DNA from: Asanoa ishikariensis
Lineage (GTDB): Bacteria; Actinomycetota; Actinomycetes; Mycobacteriales; Micromonosporaceae
DNA length: 64,000 bases
Direction of reading: 5' to 3'
Assembly: GCF_900107455.1 (NCBI RefSeq)
Contig: NZ_FNQB01000002.1
Span: forward strand, 372,001 to 436,000
Shown here: piece by piece, positions 32,234-40,491 of the stretch
Layout of the letters: each line of letters starts with the position of its first letter
Position numbering within the stretch: the first letter of the stretch is position 1
Notes under the pieces: model-generated
What the model saw: the letters and a program-made list of their open reading frames with translations, nothing else
The model's database searches: none
What the model was told of the DNA's origin: nothing
Program-made: the position numbers and the translations under genes

Positions 32234-33034
32234 TCAGCGCCAGACGAGCTCGACGAGGTCCGCGACGGAGTCGACGATCAGATCGGGCTGGTACGGGAAC
32301 TGGCGCACCTCGTCGGCCCGGCGCGTGCAGCCACTGAGCACCAGCACGGTCCGCAGGCCGGCCTCCACGCCGCCGACGATGTCGGTGTCCATGCGGTCGC
32401 CGACCATCGCGGTGGTCAGCGGCTCCCCGCCGATGATGCCCAGGCCGGTGCGCATCATCGTCGGGTTCGGCTTGCCGACGAAGTAGGGCGTGACCCCGGT
32501 GGCCGCAGTGATCATGGCGGCCACGGCACCACAGGCCGGACGACTGCCGGCACGCGTAGGCACGCTCCGGTCGGGGTTGGTGGCGATGAACCTGGCCCCG
32601 GCCGCGACAAGCTCGCACGCGCGGGCGACGGCCTCGGACGAATAGCTGGCGAGCTCACCCAGCACCACGTAGTCCGGGTCGACGTCGTCCAGGTCGTAGC
32701 CGGCCATCGCTTCCGCCAGACCCGCTTCGCCCAGCAGGTACGCCGACCCACCGGGGTGGTGGGTGGCCAGAAAGCGGGCCGTGGCCTGGGCGCAGGTCCA
32801 GATCGCGGTCTCCGGGACCTTCAGTCCGACGGCCGCCAGCTTGGCGCTGACCTGATCGGGCGGGTACAGCGAGTTGTTGGTCAACGCGAGAAACGGAACA
32901 CCGCGGGTGGTCAACGCACCGATGAAGTCCTCGGCGCCCGGGATGGCCTCACCACCGCGGACGAGCACGCCGTCCATGTCGACGAGCCAGTGTTCGACAA
33001 TCGGGAAAGTCTCGCCAACGTTGATTGGAGCCAC
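32234..33034 (-). CDS. HAD superfamily IIA (NagD-like) phosphatase
   Basis: 266 aa. The four HAD motifs are present: DMDGVLVRG (nucleophile and acid Asp), LTNNS, GKPNPTMM (motif III Lys) and GDRMDTDI. The cap domain between motifs is of class IIA, as in NagD and phosphoglycolate/4-nitrophenylphosphatases. The natural substrate is unknown. GTG at 33034 lies 7 bases after TAGCGT on the minus strand, without a ribosome site, suggesting a leaderless message. The gap 32157-32233 between the tRNA terminator and this gene's stop is empty. Confidence 0.88.
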   Translation of the reverse strand: MAPINVGETFPIVEHWLVDMDGVLVRGGEAIPGAEDFIGALTTRGVPFLALTNNSLYPPDQVSAKLAAVGLKVPETAIWTCAQATARFLATHHPGGSAYLLGEAGLAEAMAGYDLDDVDPDYVVLGELASYSSEAVARACELVAAGARFIATNPDRSVPTRAGSRPACGAVAAMITAATGVTPYFVGKPNPTMMRTGLGIIGGEPLTTAMVGDRMDTDIVGGVEAGLRTVLVLSGCTRRADEVRQFPYQPDLIVDSVADLVELVWR

Positions 33035-33041
33035 CCGGCCA

Positions 33042-33047
33042 ACGCTA
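33042..33047 (-). promoter_or_regulatory. -10 box of leaderless promoter for the HAD phosphatase gene
   Basis: TAGCGT on the minus strand, 7 bases before the GTG at 33034. Confidence 0.45.
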
Positions 33048-33080
33048 GTGGAAACGGACGTTTTCCCAGGTCAGCGGCGC

Positions 33081-33116
33081 GCGCGGGCAACGGTGCCGGA
33101 GCGCCGTTGCCCGCGC
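33081..33116 (-). terminator. GC-rich hairpin after the secreted repeat protein gene
   Basis: GCGCGGGCAACGG pairs with CCGTTGCCCGCGC (13 bp), 6 bases downstream of the leftward stop codon at 33123. No U-tract follows. Confidence 0.6.
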
Positions 33117-33122
33117 GGTCGC

Positions 33123-34214
33123 TCAGTGGCGTGACGTGAACGTCGACAGGAAGCGGTAGCTGGCCGGGTTCCCGGCGTTGTCGAAGCACATGACCATGAC
33201 GAGCGCGTCCGAGCCCGAGTACGTCCACGGCTGGCTGAGGCCGCAGTAGTTCGGGCCGTCGCCGTACGCGGTCACCTGCGCATGCGTCTCGCGGATGCCG
33301 AGCTGCGGATATTTGACCTGGTAGGTGCCCAGGCCGCCCGGCACCACGCTGTTGGCGCCGACGCCCACCTGGTGGTTGTAGTTGGTCTGGCCGCCGCCGG
33401 CCGACCAGATGTAACCGAAGTACTTCGGCACGTCGACGCCGCCGAAGACCGCGCGCTGGCGGTGGTACGTGAGGAAGAAGTCCGTGCTGGTGGGCGCGCC
33501 GGCGGCGTTGACGCAGACGACGATGACGTCGATCTCGAGGCCGACGGGCGACCAGGACTCGACCTTGCAGCGGCGGGCGACCGCGTTCGGTTGGATCGCC
33601 GTGACCTGGACGTTCCCGGACAGGCCCGCGCCCACGACACCGACGCCGGGGATCCGCACGAGGTAGCGCCCGGGGGTCAGCAGGCCGGTGCCGGGCGCGC
33701 CCGCTCCGGTGCTGTTGTGCCACTGGACGGCGGCGCCGGCCGTGTTCACCTGGGCGGTGGCATAGGCACCGGGCGGAAACACCCCTGAGCTGGTCGACCA
33801 CATGATCGTGAACGGGGTGTCGGCCGCGCTGCCGCCGGGTCGGTGGCAGGCCACGTCGACGATCTCGTCCGCCCCGGCGGAGCCCCAGCGGACCACCTCG
33901 CAGTAGTTGCCGGCCCGGCTGACCGCGGTGACGTGCACGGTGCCGCGCGTGCCGCTGGCGACCTGTGGGAACGTGACCCGGAACCGGCCGGCGGCCTGCT
34001 TGCCGCCGGTGGCCCAGAGGGCGGGGAACGCGGCCCGCCAGCTTCCCCACTGGCGGGTCGTGTCGAGAGTCGTGCCGGCGGGGACGGTCGGGTCCCACAC
34101 CGCGGCGAAGCCCCACCGGTCGGGTGTCGCCGCCGCGGCGGGTGGTGCCGCGACCGCCGTGGCGACCAGCGTCATTGCCGCGGCTAGCAGCAAGGCGAGG
34201 GGACGGACTCGCAT
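33123..34214 (-). CDS. Secreted three-repeat beta-rich protein of unknown function
   Basis: 363 aa. A clear signal peptide (LALLLAAAMTLVATAVAAPPAAAA, cleavage after about residue 29). The mature part is three related ~105-residue modules. Each has a G-x-Y/F-x-V-x-x-P strand, a VQVTA/VHVTA strand and one Cys pair (YCEVVRW...VACHRPGG; RCKVESW...VVCVNAAG; YCGLSQPW...VMCFDNAG). No enzymatic motif is visible; an adhesive or carbohydrate-related role is possible. TTGGAGG lies 6 bases before the ATG. Confidence 0.82.
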   Translation of the reverse strand: MRVRPLALLLAAAMTLVATAVAAPPAAAATPDRWGFAAVWDPTVPAGTTLDTTRQWGSWRAAFPALWATGGKQAAGRFRVTFPQVASGTRGTVHVTAVSRAGNYCEVVRWGSAGADEIVDVACHRPGGSAADTPFTIMWSTSSGVFPPGAYATAQVNTAGAAVQWHNSTGAGAPGTGLLTPGRYLVRIPGVGVVGAGLSGNVQVTAIQPNAVARRCKVESWSPVGLEIDVIVVCVNAAGAPTSTDFFLTYHRQRAVFGGVDVPKYFGYIWSAGGGQTNYNHQVGVGANSVVPGGLGTYQVKYPQLGIRETHAQVTAYGDGPNYCGLSQPWTYSGSDALVMVMCFDNAGNPASYRFLSTFTSRH

Positions 34215-34317
34215 GCCAAACCTCCAATTGAAGCAGTTCGATATCTGAATCGAGGCTGCCGGGCATGCGTCCGTTCCGCTGTCAGATCATGCGCAGTGCA
34301 CTCAGTTCTGCCGGTCG

Positions 34318-35637
34318 TCAGGCCACCTCGATGTAGTCGACCTCCGCCCAGCGGCTGCGGAAGCCCAACCGGACCGTGTTGGCGCCGGCCACGAGCGTGA
34401 CGTCGGCCCGGACCTCGCGCCAGGTCTCCCAACCCGTGTTCGGGTACGTGACCACCTGCGCGCCGCCGCCGTTGACGGTCAGCGTGTGCTGCGCCTCGCC
34501 GAACCCGGCCGAGTATCCGATGTAGACCGTGTAGGCGCCGGCCCTGGGCGCGAAGACTCCGAGGCTGACGGTGCTGTCCGCGTAGTCGAGGTAGGCCACC
34601 GCCTGCCCCTGGGACGCGGTGGCCGTGGACCGCACCGCACAGTGCGTCAGGACCCCGCGCTCGGCCTCGTAGCGGACCCGGCTGCCACGCACCACGGGGT
34701 AGCCGCCGGACCAGCCGAGAGCGGCGACGTACATGCCGCGCGCGGTGTTGTTGTTGATCCATCCGTGGAACACGAGGTGGTCGCCGCCGCTCTCCCGCAC
34801 GACGTCCGCACCGCCCGGCCCCCGCACGGCGCCGTCGAGGCTCGCAGTGGTCAGCAGGGAGCGGAAAGCCTTCGTGTACGGCCCGGTCAGCGCGGCGGCG
34901 GTCGCATAGCTCGTCTGGTACGCGTCACCGCCGTACCCGCCGAGGGAGTAGAAAAGCACATATTGGCTGCCGACCTTGGTCAGCACCGGAGCCTCGATCA
35001 CGCCGCTCTCCTCGGGCCGCCCGCTGCGCAGAAGCTCGACCCGAGCACCCTGGAGCGTGACCCCGTCGGCCGCGACCCGCTGCAGCCAGAGACTGGTCGG
35101 CTGCCCGATCGCGTTGCCGTCGTCCTTGTAGAGCAGGTAGCGCAACCCGGTCGAGTCGGTGAAGCTCGACGCGTCGATGTCACCACCCTCGCCGGCGTCG
35201 CAGACCAGCGGACCGGCCCCGACCGGCGTGAATGGGCCGAGCGGGGAGGTGGCGAGCGCGGCGCCGAGGCACTGGCGACCGGTCGCGATGCTGCGGGCGG
35301 TGTAGTAGAGCAGGTAGCGGCCGTCGGCCCGGACGGAGACGTCTGGCGCCCACGTGCGGCCGCCATTGGCCCAGGCTCCCAGGGCCGGCAGGGCGTCAGC
35401 GCGCCGCGTCCAGGGGCCGGTCAGCGTCGCGGCGGTGGCGACGGGAACGTTGCCGTTCCCGTTGTTGGTCGAGTAGGCGTAGTAGCTGGACCCGAACCGC
35501 GACACGTCGGGATCGGGGAAGTCGCTGCCGATCAGGAGCGCGGGGGAGGCCGTCGCCGCGTGGGCCGCCGGCGCGACGACAGTGGCGAGCGGAAGCGCCA
35601 CAACCAGAACCGCGAGCCGCACAAGGAATCGACGCAT
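34318..35637 (-). CDS. Secreted GH43-family glycoside hydrolase with C-terminal carbohydrate-binding domain
   Basis: 439 aa. Signal peptide at 1-28 (FLVRLAVLVVALPLATVV). The five-bladed propeller shows the GH43 triad: the base Asp in SDFPDPDVS, the pKa-modulating Asp in YLLYKDDGNAIG, and the acid Glu in VIEAPVLTK. Typical substrates are arabinan or xylan side chains. About residues 315-439 form a CBM6/35-type beta-sandwich (YEAERGVLTHC, FRSRWAEVDYIEV). The ATG at 35637 starts the signal peptide; the ribosome site is weak. Confidence 0.85.
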   Translation of the reverse strand: MRRFLVRLAVLVVALPLATVVAPAAHAATASPALLIGSDFPDPDVSRFGSSYYAYSTNNGNGNVPVATAATLTGPWTRRADALPALGAWANGGRTWAPDVSVRADGRYLLYYTARSIATGRQCLGAALATSPLGPFTPVGAGPLVCDAGEGGDIDASSFTDSTGLRYLLYKDDGNAIGQPTSLWLQRVAADGVTLQGARVELLRSGRPEESGVIEAPVLTKVGSQYVLFYSLGGYGGDAYQTSYATAAALTGPYTKAFRSLLTTASLDGAVRGPGGADVVRESGGDHLVFHGWINNNTARGMYVAALGWSGGYPVVRGSRVRYEAERGVLTHCAVRSTATASQGQAVAYLDYADSTVSLGVFAPRAGAYTVYIGYSAGFGEAQHTLTVNGGGAQVVTYPNTGWETWREVRADVTLVAGANTVRLGFRSRWAEVDYIEVA

Positions 35638-35810
35638 AACTATTTCTACCACGCGCCTACCTGTCCGATCCCACCCTCGCACCCACCCAGGGCGACGCCT
35701 ACGACCGCTGACTCAGCGGTCGACGAACGCCGCGACGGCTCGGCGGAGGTCGGCATCAACCTCTTCGTCGGGAAGCGGCTGTGCTCGCAGCACCTCGACC
35801 AGTCGAGAAC

Positions 35811-35847
35811 GAAACGGCCCCCAGAGATCGCTCTGAGGGGCCGTTTC
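35811..35847 (-). terminator. Intrinsic terminator of metNIQ
   Basis: GAAACGGCCCCCAGAG pairs with CTCTGAGGGGCCGTTTC, starting 8 bases after the metQ stop, with TTCG on its 3' side. Nearly the same sequence ends the tRNA gene at 32122. The gap 35638-35855 holds no supported gene. Confidence 0.75.
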
Positions 35848-35855
35848 GGCAGGGC

Positions 35856-36695
35856 TTAGAAAGCCGGCAGGACCGAACCCTGGTACTTGTCCTCGATGAA
35901 CTTCTTCACCTCGGGCGAGTGCAGCAGCTTCTCCAGCTTCACGATCCGCGGGTCGTTCTCGTCACCGGTGCGGACGACGACCAGGTTCGCGTACGGGTTG
36001 TTCTCACCCTTCTCCAACGCGAGCGCGTCCTTGGCCGGGCTGAGCCCGGTCTCGATCGCGTAGTTCCCGTTGATCACCGAGATCGCGGTGTCCTCCAGGC
36101 TGCGCGGCAACTGAGCAGCCTCCAACGGCTCGAACTTCAAGTTCTTCGGGTTCGAGGTGATGTCAGCCTCGGTGGCCTTGACCCCGGCGCCGTCCTTGAT
36201 CGTGATGACACCGTTGGCGGCCAGCAGGTTCAACGCCCGGCCCGAGTTCGACGGGTCGTTCGGAACACCCACCACGCCACCGACCGGCAGGTCAGCCAGC
36301 GACTTGATCTTCTTCGAGTAGACGCCCAGCGGCTCGATGTGCACCGGCTTCAAAGCCGTGAACTTGTAGCCCTTCGACGCGACTTCCTCTTCCAGGTACG
36401 GGATGTGCTGGAAGTAGTTCGCGTCCAACTGCTTGTCCTGCAGGGCCACGTTCGGCTGGATGTAGTCGTTGAACTCGACGATATCGAGCTTGAGACCCTC
36501 GGCCGGGGCCAGCTTGTCCGACACGTACTTGAGGATCTCGCCGTGCGGCACGGGGCTGACACCGACCTTCAGCGGCGCGTCAGCGGAGGATGCACCAGCC
36601 GATCCGGAGTCAGAGTCCGAGCCGCAGGCGGCCATGCCCAGACCCAGGACGAGACTGGCGGTGGCAGCGGCGGCGATGGCTATGGTGCGACGCAC
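35856..36695 (-). CDS. metQ: Methionine ABC transporter substrate-binding lipoprotein
   Basis: 279 aa. Lipoprotein signal peptide ending LGLGMAACG with the lipidated Cys. NlpA/MetQ signatures: LKVGVSPVPHGEILKYV, FNDYIQPNVALQDKQLDANYFQH, VPNDPSNSGRALNLL and NGNYAIETGLSP. Captures methionine outside the membrane for MetNI. The GTG at 36695 has AAAGG 8 bases upstream. metQ follows metI after 14 bases in the leftward operon metN-metI-metQ. Confidence 0.93.
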   Translation of the reverse strand: MRRTIAIAAAATASLVLGLGMAACGSDSDSGSAGASSADAPLKVGVSPVPHGEILKYVSDKLAPAEGLKLDIVEFNDYIQPNVALQDKQLDANYFQHIPYLEEEVASKGYKFTALKPVHIEPLGVYSKKIKSLADLPVGGVVGVPNDPSNSGRALNLLAANGVITIKDGAGVKATEADITSNPKNLKFEPLEAAQLPRSLEDTAISVINGNYAIETGLSPAKDALALEKGENNPYANLVVVRTGDENDPRIVKLEKLLHSPEVKKFIEDKYQGSVLPAF

Positions 36696-36709
36696 GGTGG
36701 AACCTTTCT

Positions 36710-37366
36710 TTACCTGTGGGAGAGGCGCCGGGCGACCAGGTCGCCGAGCATCTGAGCTAGCTGCACGAAGACGACGAGCAGCACGACGGTGGCGATCATG
36801 ACTTCGGTCTCGAAGCGTTGATAGCCGTAGCGGATGGCCAGGTCGCCGAGCCCGCCGCCGCCGACCACGCCGGCCATGGCGGAGTAGCCGACCAGCGCGA
36901 CCACCGTGATGGTGAGGCCGGCGACCAGGCCCGGGCGGGCCTCGCGGAGCAACACCTTGACGACGATCTCCCGGCGGGAGGCGCCCATCGCCCGGGCGGC
37001 GGCGACCACGTCGCGGTTGACCTCGCGGATCGCGGTCTCGACGATGCGGGCGTAGAAGGGGATCGCGCCGACGGTCAGCGGCACGATGGCCGCCGACGTG
37101 CCGATGGTGGTGCCGACCACGGCCCGGGTGAACGGGATGATCGCGACGAGCAGGATGATGAACGGCAGCGACCGTCCAATGTTGACGATCAGGCCGAGCA
37201 GCGCGTTGACGGGCCGCAACGCCAGCAGGCCACCGCGGTCCGTCAGGACCAGGGCGACGCCGACCAGCAGGCCGCCGACCGCGGTGAGCAGGGTGGCCAC
37301 CAGCACCATGTAGGCGCTTTCCTTGGTCGCCTCCCACAGCAGCGGGACCATCTCGGACCAGGTCAC
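36710..37366 (-). CDS. metI: Methionine ABC transporter permease
   Basis: 218 aa with five transmembrane helices. The coupling EAA-type loop is AARAMGASRREIVVKVLLREARP; GRSLPFIILLVAIIPFTR and TIGTSAAIVPLTVGAIPFYAR are typical of MetI. Translationally coupled to metN by a 4-base overlap at 37363-37366. Confidence 0.93.
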   Translation of the reverse strand: MTWSEMVPLLWEATKESAYMVLVATLLTAVGGLLVGVALVLTDRGGLLALRPVNALLGLIVNIGRSLPFIILLVAIIPFTRAVVGTTIGTSAAIVPLTVGAIPFYARIVETAIREVNRDVVAAARAMGASRREIVVKVLLREARPGLVAGLTITVVALVGYSAMAGVVGGGGLGDLAIRYGYQRFETEVMIATVVLLVVFVQLAQMLGDLVARRLSHR

Positions 37367-38337
37367 GGGTGCACCTCCACGGCGACCGCGGAGGCACGCA
37401 GTTGATCCAGCGCCGCGGCGTTCGAAGCCGGCGAGCCCGGCAGTGCCAACCGCAGCCGGCCCGCACGACCGCCCGCCAGCGTCTCGACGGAGCCGTCGAG
37501 GATGCGGACGTCGACGTCGTGGGCGCGCGCGACGGCGGAGATCAGCGAACCGTCGCCGACGACGGTCACGTCGACGATCGTCGCGTCGTCGAGCACCGGT
37601 GGCGGTCCCAGCCGGAAGATGCCGCGGGCCAGGGCCGAGTCCGGCTTGGCCAGCAGCTCGTGCACGGGCCCGGCCTCGGTGATCACGCCGTCGCTCATGA
37701 TCGCGACCGAGTCGCAGATCCGTTTGACGACCTCCATCTCGTGCGTGATCAGCAGGATGGTCAGGCCGAGACGCTGGTTGAGGTCGCGCAGCAGCGCCAG
37801 GATCGAGCCGGTGGTGTCCGGGTCCAGCGCGGAGGTCGCCTCGTCGGAGAGCAGCACCTTCGGCTCGCCGGCCAGCGCGCGGGCGATGCCGACCCGCTGC
37901 TTCTGACCACCGGAGAGCTGCGCCGGGTACGCGCCGGCCCGGTCACGCAGACCCACCAGGTCGAGCAGTTCGGCGACCCGGTCGGCGCGCTGCCGGCGCG
38001 GCATCCCCATGACTTCGAGGGGGAAGGAGACGTTGCCGGCGGCGGTACGCGACGAGAGCAGCGCGAAGTGCTGGTGGATCATGCCGATCCGCTGCCGGGC
38101 GGTACGCAGGCCGGTCTCGCTGAGCCCGGCGAGGTCGACGCCGTCGACCGTGATGGTCCCGGCGTCCGGCCGCTCGAGCATGTTGACGCAGCGCAACAGC
38201 GTGCTCTTGCCCGCGCCGCTGCGGCCGAGCACTCCGAAGACCTCGCCCGCGCGCACGGTCAGGTCGACGCCCGCGACCGCGGCTACGTCCCCGCCACGGC
38301 CTCGGTACGTCTTGCGCAGACCGTTGATGCGGATCAC
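37363..38337 (-). CDS. metN: Methionine ABC transporter ATP-binding protein
   Basis: 324 aa. Walker A GRSGAGKST, Q-loop HQHFALL, signature LSGGQKQR, Walker B VLLSDEATSALD and the switch His in ITHEMEVV. A C-terminal ACT-like (NIL) domain from about residue 235 (DATIVDVTVVGDGSLIS) matches the methionine-sensing domain of MetN. GTG at 38337 starts the conserved IRINGLRKTYRG; the longer upstream reading would run through the possible structured leader at 38359-38435 and is less likely. Confidence 0.9.
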   Translation of the reverse strand: MIRINGLRKTYRGRGGDVAAVAGVDLTVRAGEVFGVLGRSGAGKSTLLRCVNMLERPDAGTITVDGVDLAGLSETGLRTARQRIGMIHQHFALLSSRTAAGNVSFPLEVMGMPRRQRADRVAELLDLVGLRDRAGAYPAQLSGGQKQRVGIARALAGEPKVLLSDEATSALDPDTTGSILALLRDLNQRLGLTILLITHEMEVVKRICDSVAIMSDGVITEAGPVHELLAKPDSALARGIFRLGPPPVLDDATIVDVTVVGDGSLISAVARAHDVDVRILDGSVETLAGGRAGRLRLALPGSPASNAAALDQLRASAVAVEVHP

Positions 38338-38358
38338 GGGGGCACGCCGTTCCTGAGA

Positions 38359-38435
38359 GTTGAGACACGACCGTGGATCCGCCAACGCGAATCCACGGCC
38401 CCCTACCGTGCAGGCTGCGTACGGCATTACTCAAC
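38359..38435 (-). promoter_or_regulatory. Possible structured RNA leader upstream of metNIQ
   Basis: On the minus strand GTTGAG (38435-38430) pairs with CTCAAC (38364-38359). Inside are a CCGTGCA/TGC-ACGG hairpin (38424-38406) and a perfect CCGTGGAT/ATCCACGG hairpin (38398-38371), which together make a three-way junction. A TAGGAT -10 box lies at 38462-38457, so the RNA would begin just before this element. It does not show the SAM-I or SAM-IV core sequences I know. Confidence 0.4.
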
Positions 38436-38494
38436 CGAACGTGAGCAAACCCACATATCCTACTAGTTAGGTAGAGTTACTCGCGTCCCTCGTG

Positions 38495-39838
38495 TCACGG
38501 TGCTGCCAGCGCCTCGGTCGGCGACAGCCGGGCGGCCCGGATCGCGGGGTAGAGGCCGGCGATGCCACCGATCAGGATCGTGGCGGCCACGCCACCGGCC
38601 GTCGCCCAGCCGGGAACCGTGGTCGGCCAGTGCTGGTAGTACGCGTACCCCGTGGTCACGAGGATCCCGAGCAGCACTCCGCCGACGCCGCCCAAGGCGG
38701 ACAGCAGCAACGACTCCGCCAGGAACTGGGTCCGGACCTGGCCACGGGTGGCGCCCAGCGACCGGCGCAGGCCGATCTCGCCGCGCCGCTCCAGGACCGA
38801 GATGACCATCGTGTTGGCCACCCCGACGCCGCCGACCAGCAGTGCCACCGCACCCAGGCCGAGCAGCAGCCCGGTGAACGCGGCGCCGGCCGCCCGTTGG
38901 GCGCTCAACGCGTCGGAGGGGCGCGACACGTCGACCTCGTTCGGGGCCTCCGGGTTCGCCGTGGGCCCGAGCACCGCCCGGACCGCCTCGACCTGGCTCT
39001 CGGCCGACCGCGTGTAGACGGTCGTCGGGTGGCCGTCGAAGCCGAACAGCCGCTCCGCCACCGGCCAACCCATGATCGCGGCGTCGTCCAGGTTCTCGGC
39101 CAGGGCGACCGGGGCCAGGATGCCGACCACCACGAACCGCTGACCACCGACGATGATCTCGACCTCGGGGCCGGCGTGGCTGATGCCGAGGCGGCGCGCG
39201 GCGGAGTCGCCGAGCACGACGGCCGGGTAGTTCTCGGTCGCCGCGTTGAGCCAGACACCGCTCCGGACCTCGGCCGACACGGTCTCGGGCAGGTCGAGCC
39301 GGGCGGCGTACGTGCCGAGGCCGTTGGTCTGTGCCGCCGGGATCCGGTCGGACCGGTAGACGCTGGCGCCGCTGACGGTGCCGACCGCCGAGGTCGACCG
39401 CACCGGCCCGATCCGCTCGATCATCGACTCGGCCGCCGCCGGCAGGCTGGCGTCCTCACCGAAGATGGACTGGCCCGGCGAGACGGTCAGCAGGTTGGTG
39501 CCCAGCGCGGCCAGTTCGCGGTCCAGGTCGGCCCGCGACGACGCGGAGATCCCGACCACCGCGATCATCGCCGCGATGCCGATCGCGATGCCCAGAGCGG
39601 AGAGCAGGGCCCGGGTCGGCCGGGTACGCAGCCCCACCGCCCCCACCCGCAGAATGTCCCGCGGCCGCAGCCGAGAGTGCCGCAGGCTGATCGCGCCCGC
39701 ATGCTCGGCATGCCGCCGGGAGGGCTTCAGGCTCGTCGCACCTTCGGCGTCCCGTGGCCGCCGCCAGGACGGTTTCAGGCTCGGGCTCGTCGCACCCTCG
39801 GCGGTCCGTGGCCGCCGCCAGGAAGGTCTCAGGCTCAT
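38495..39838 (-). CDS. MacB/FtsX-type ABC transporter permease with repetitive N-terminal extension
   Basis: 447 aa. FtsX fold: first helix near residues 75-100 ([21 protein letters not shown]), a ~200-residue extracytoplasmic domain, then three C-terminal helices ([21 protein letters not shown] and others) with the conserved [16 protein letters not shown] loop. The first ~60 residues are an unusual basic, repeated extension (KPSWRRPR-x-AEGATS). Last gene of a leftward operon: lipoprotein, adaptor, ATPase, permease. Likely exports an antibiotic, peptide or lipid; substrate unknown. Confidence 0.88.
   Translation of the reverse strand: MSLRPSWRRPRTAEGATSPSLKPSWRRPRDAEGATSLKPSRRHAEHAGAISLRHSRLRPRDILRVGAVGLRTRPTRALLSALGIAIGIAAMIAVVGISASSRADLDRELAALGTNLLTVSPGQSIFGEDASLPAAAESMIERIGPVRSTSAVGTVSGASVYRSDRIPAAQTNGLGTYAARLDLPETVSAEVRSGVWLNAATENYPAVVLGDSAARRLGISHAGPEVEIIVGGQRFVVVGILAPVALAENLDDAAIMGWPVAERLFGFDGHPTTVYTRSAESQVEAVRAVLGPTANPEAPNEVDVSRPSDALSAQRAAGAAFTGLLLGLGAVALLVGGVGVANTMVISVLERRGEIGLRRSLGATRGQVRTQFLAESLLLSALGGVGGVLLGILVTTGYAYYQHWPTTVPGWATAGGVAATILIGGIAGLYPAIRAARLSPTEALAAP
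39733..39838. repeat. 54-bp tandem repeat encoding the permease N-terminal extension
   Basis: TCGTCGCACC occurs at 39733 and 39787; the 54-base (18-codon) units are nearly identical through GTGGCCGCCGCCAGGA. A shorter degraded third unit follows inside the gene. In frame, so the protein stays open. Confidence 0.7.
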
Positions 39839-40491
39839 GCCGCCACCACCTCCCCGTCGCGCATCCGGACCTGGCGGGGCAGGCCCTCGGCGATCTCCCG
39901 ATCGTGGGTGATCACGACGACCGTGGTGCCGGCCGAGTGCAGGTCCCGCAGCAGCGCGAGCACGCCCGCACCGGCCGCCGAGTCGAGGTTGCCGGTCGGT
40001 TCGTCGGCCAGCAGCACCCCGGGCTCGCCCACGACGGCCCGGGCGATCGCCACCCGCTGCTTCTCCCCACCAGACAGCTCGTGCGGCTCGTGGTCGAGCC
40101 GGTGATCCAGACCGACCCGGTCCAGGGCCGCCGCCGCCCGCTGCCGGCGTTCGGCCAGCGCGACCCCGGCGTACAGCAGGCCGTCGGCGACGTTGTCCAG
40201 CGCGCTGACGCCGGGCGCCAGGTGGAACTGCTGGAAGACGAAACCGATCCGGCGCGCCCGCAGCGCGGAGAGCTGCCGGTCGGAGAGCCGGGACACGTCG
40301 TGCCCGTCGACGACGACGGCGCCCTCCGTCGGGGTGTCCAGCGTGCCCAGCAGGTGCAGCATCGTCGACTTGCCGGAGCCGGACGGGCCGACGATCGCGA
40401 CGAGCTCACCCTCGCCGAGTTCCAGGCTGACATCGCGGAGCGCCCTGACCCCGCCGGGATAGGTCTTCGAGACCTCTTGGAGCTGGATCAT
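39835..40491 (-). CDS. MacB/LolD-type ABC transporter ATP-binding protein
   Basis: 218 aa. Walker [11 protein letters not shown]-loop FVFQQFHL, signature LSGGEKQR, Walker [13 protein letters not shown], switch His ITHDREIA. The compact length and GNLD motif fit the MacB/LolD class that pairs with FtsX-type permeases. Overlaps the permease start and the adaptor stop by 4 bases each, so all are coupled. Confidence 0.92.
   Translation of the reverse strand: MIQLQEVSKTYPGGVRALRDVSLELGEGELVAIVGPSGSGKSTMLHLLGTLDTPTEGAVVVDGHDVSRLSDRQLSALRARRIGFVFQQFHLAPGVSALDNVADGLLYAGVALAERRQRAAAALDRVGLDHRLDHEPHELSGGEKQRVAIARAVVGEPGVLLADEPTGNLDSAAGAGVLALLRDLHSAGTTVVVITHDREIAEGLPRQVRMRDGEVVAA

Noticed and set aside
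34260-36000. Plus-strand open frames opposite the GH43 and metQ genes
   Set aside because: Strong protein-family matches lie on the minus strand; the plus frames are compositional shadows.
38338-38466. SAM-I or SAM-IV riboswitch upstream of metNIQ
   Set aside because: The conserved core sequences of those classes are not present; only a generic three-way junction can be drawn.
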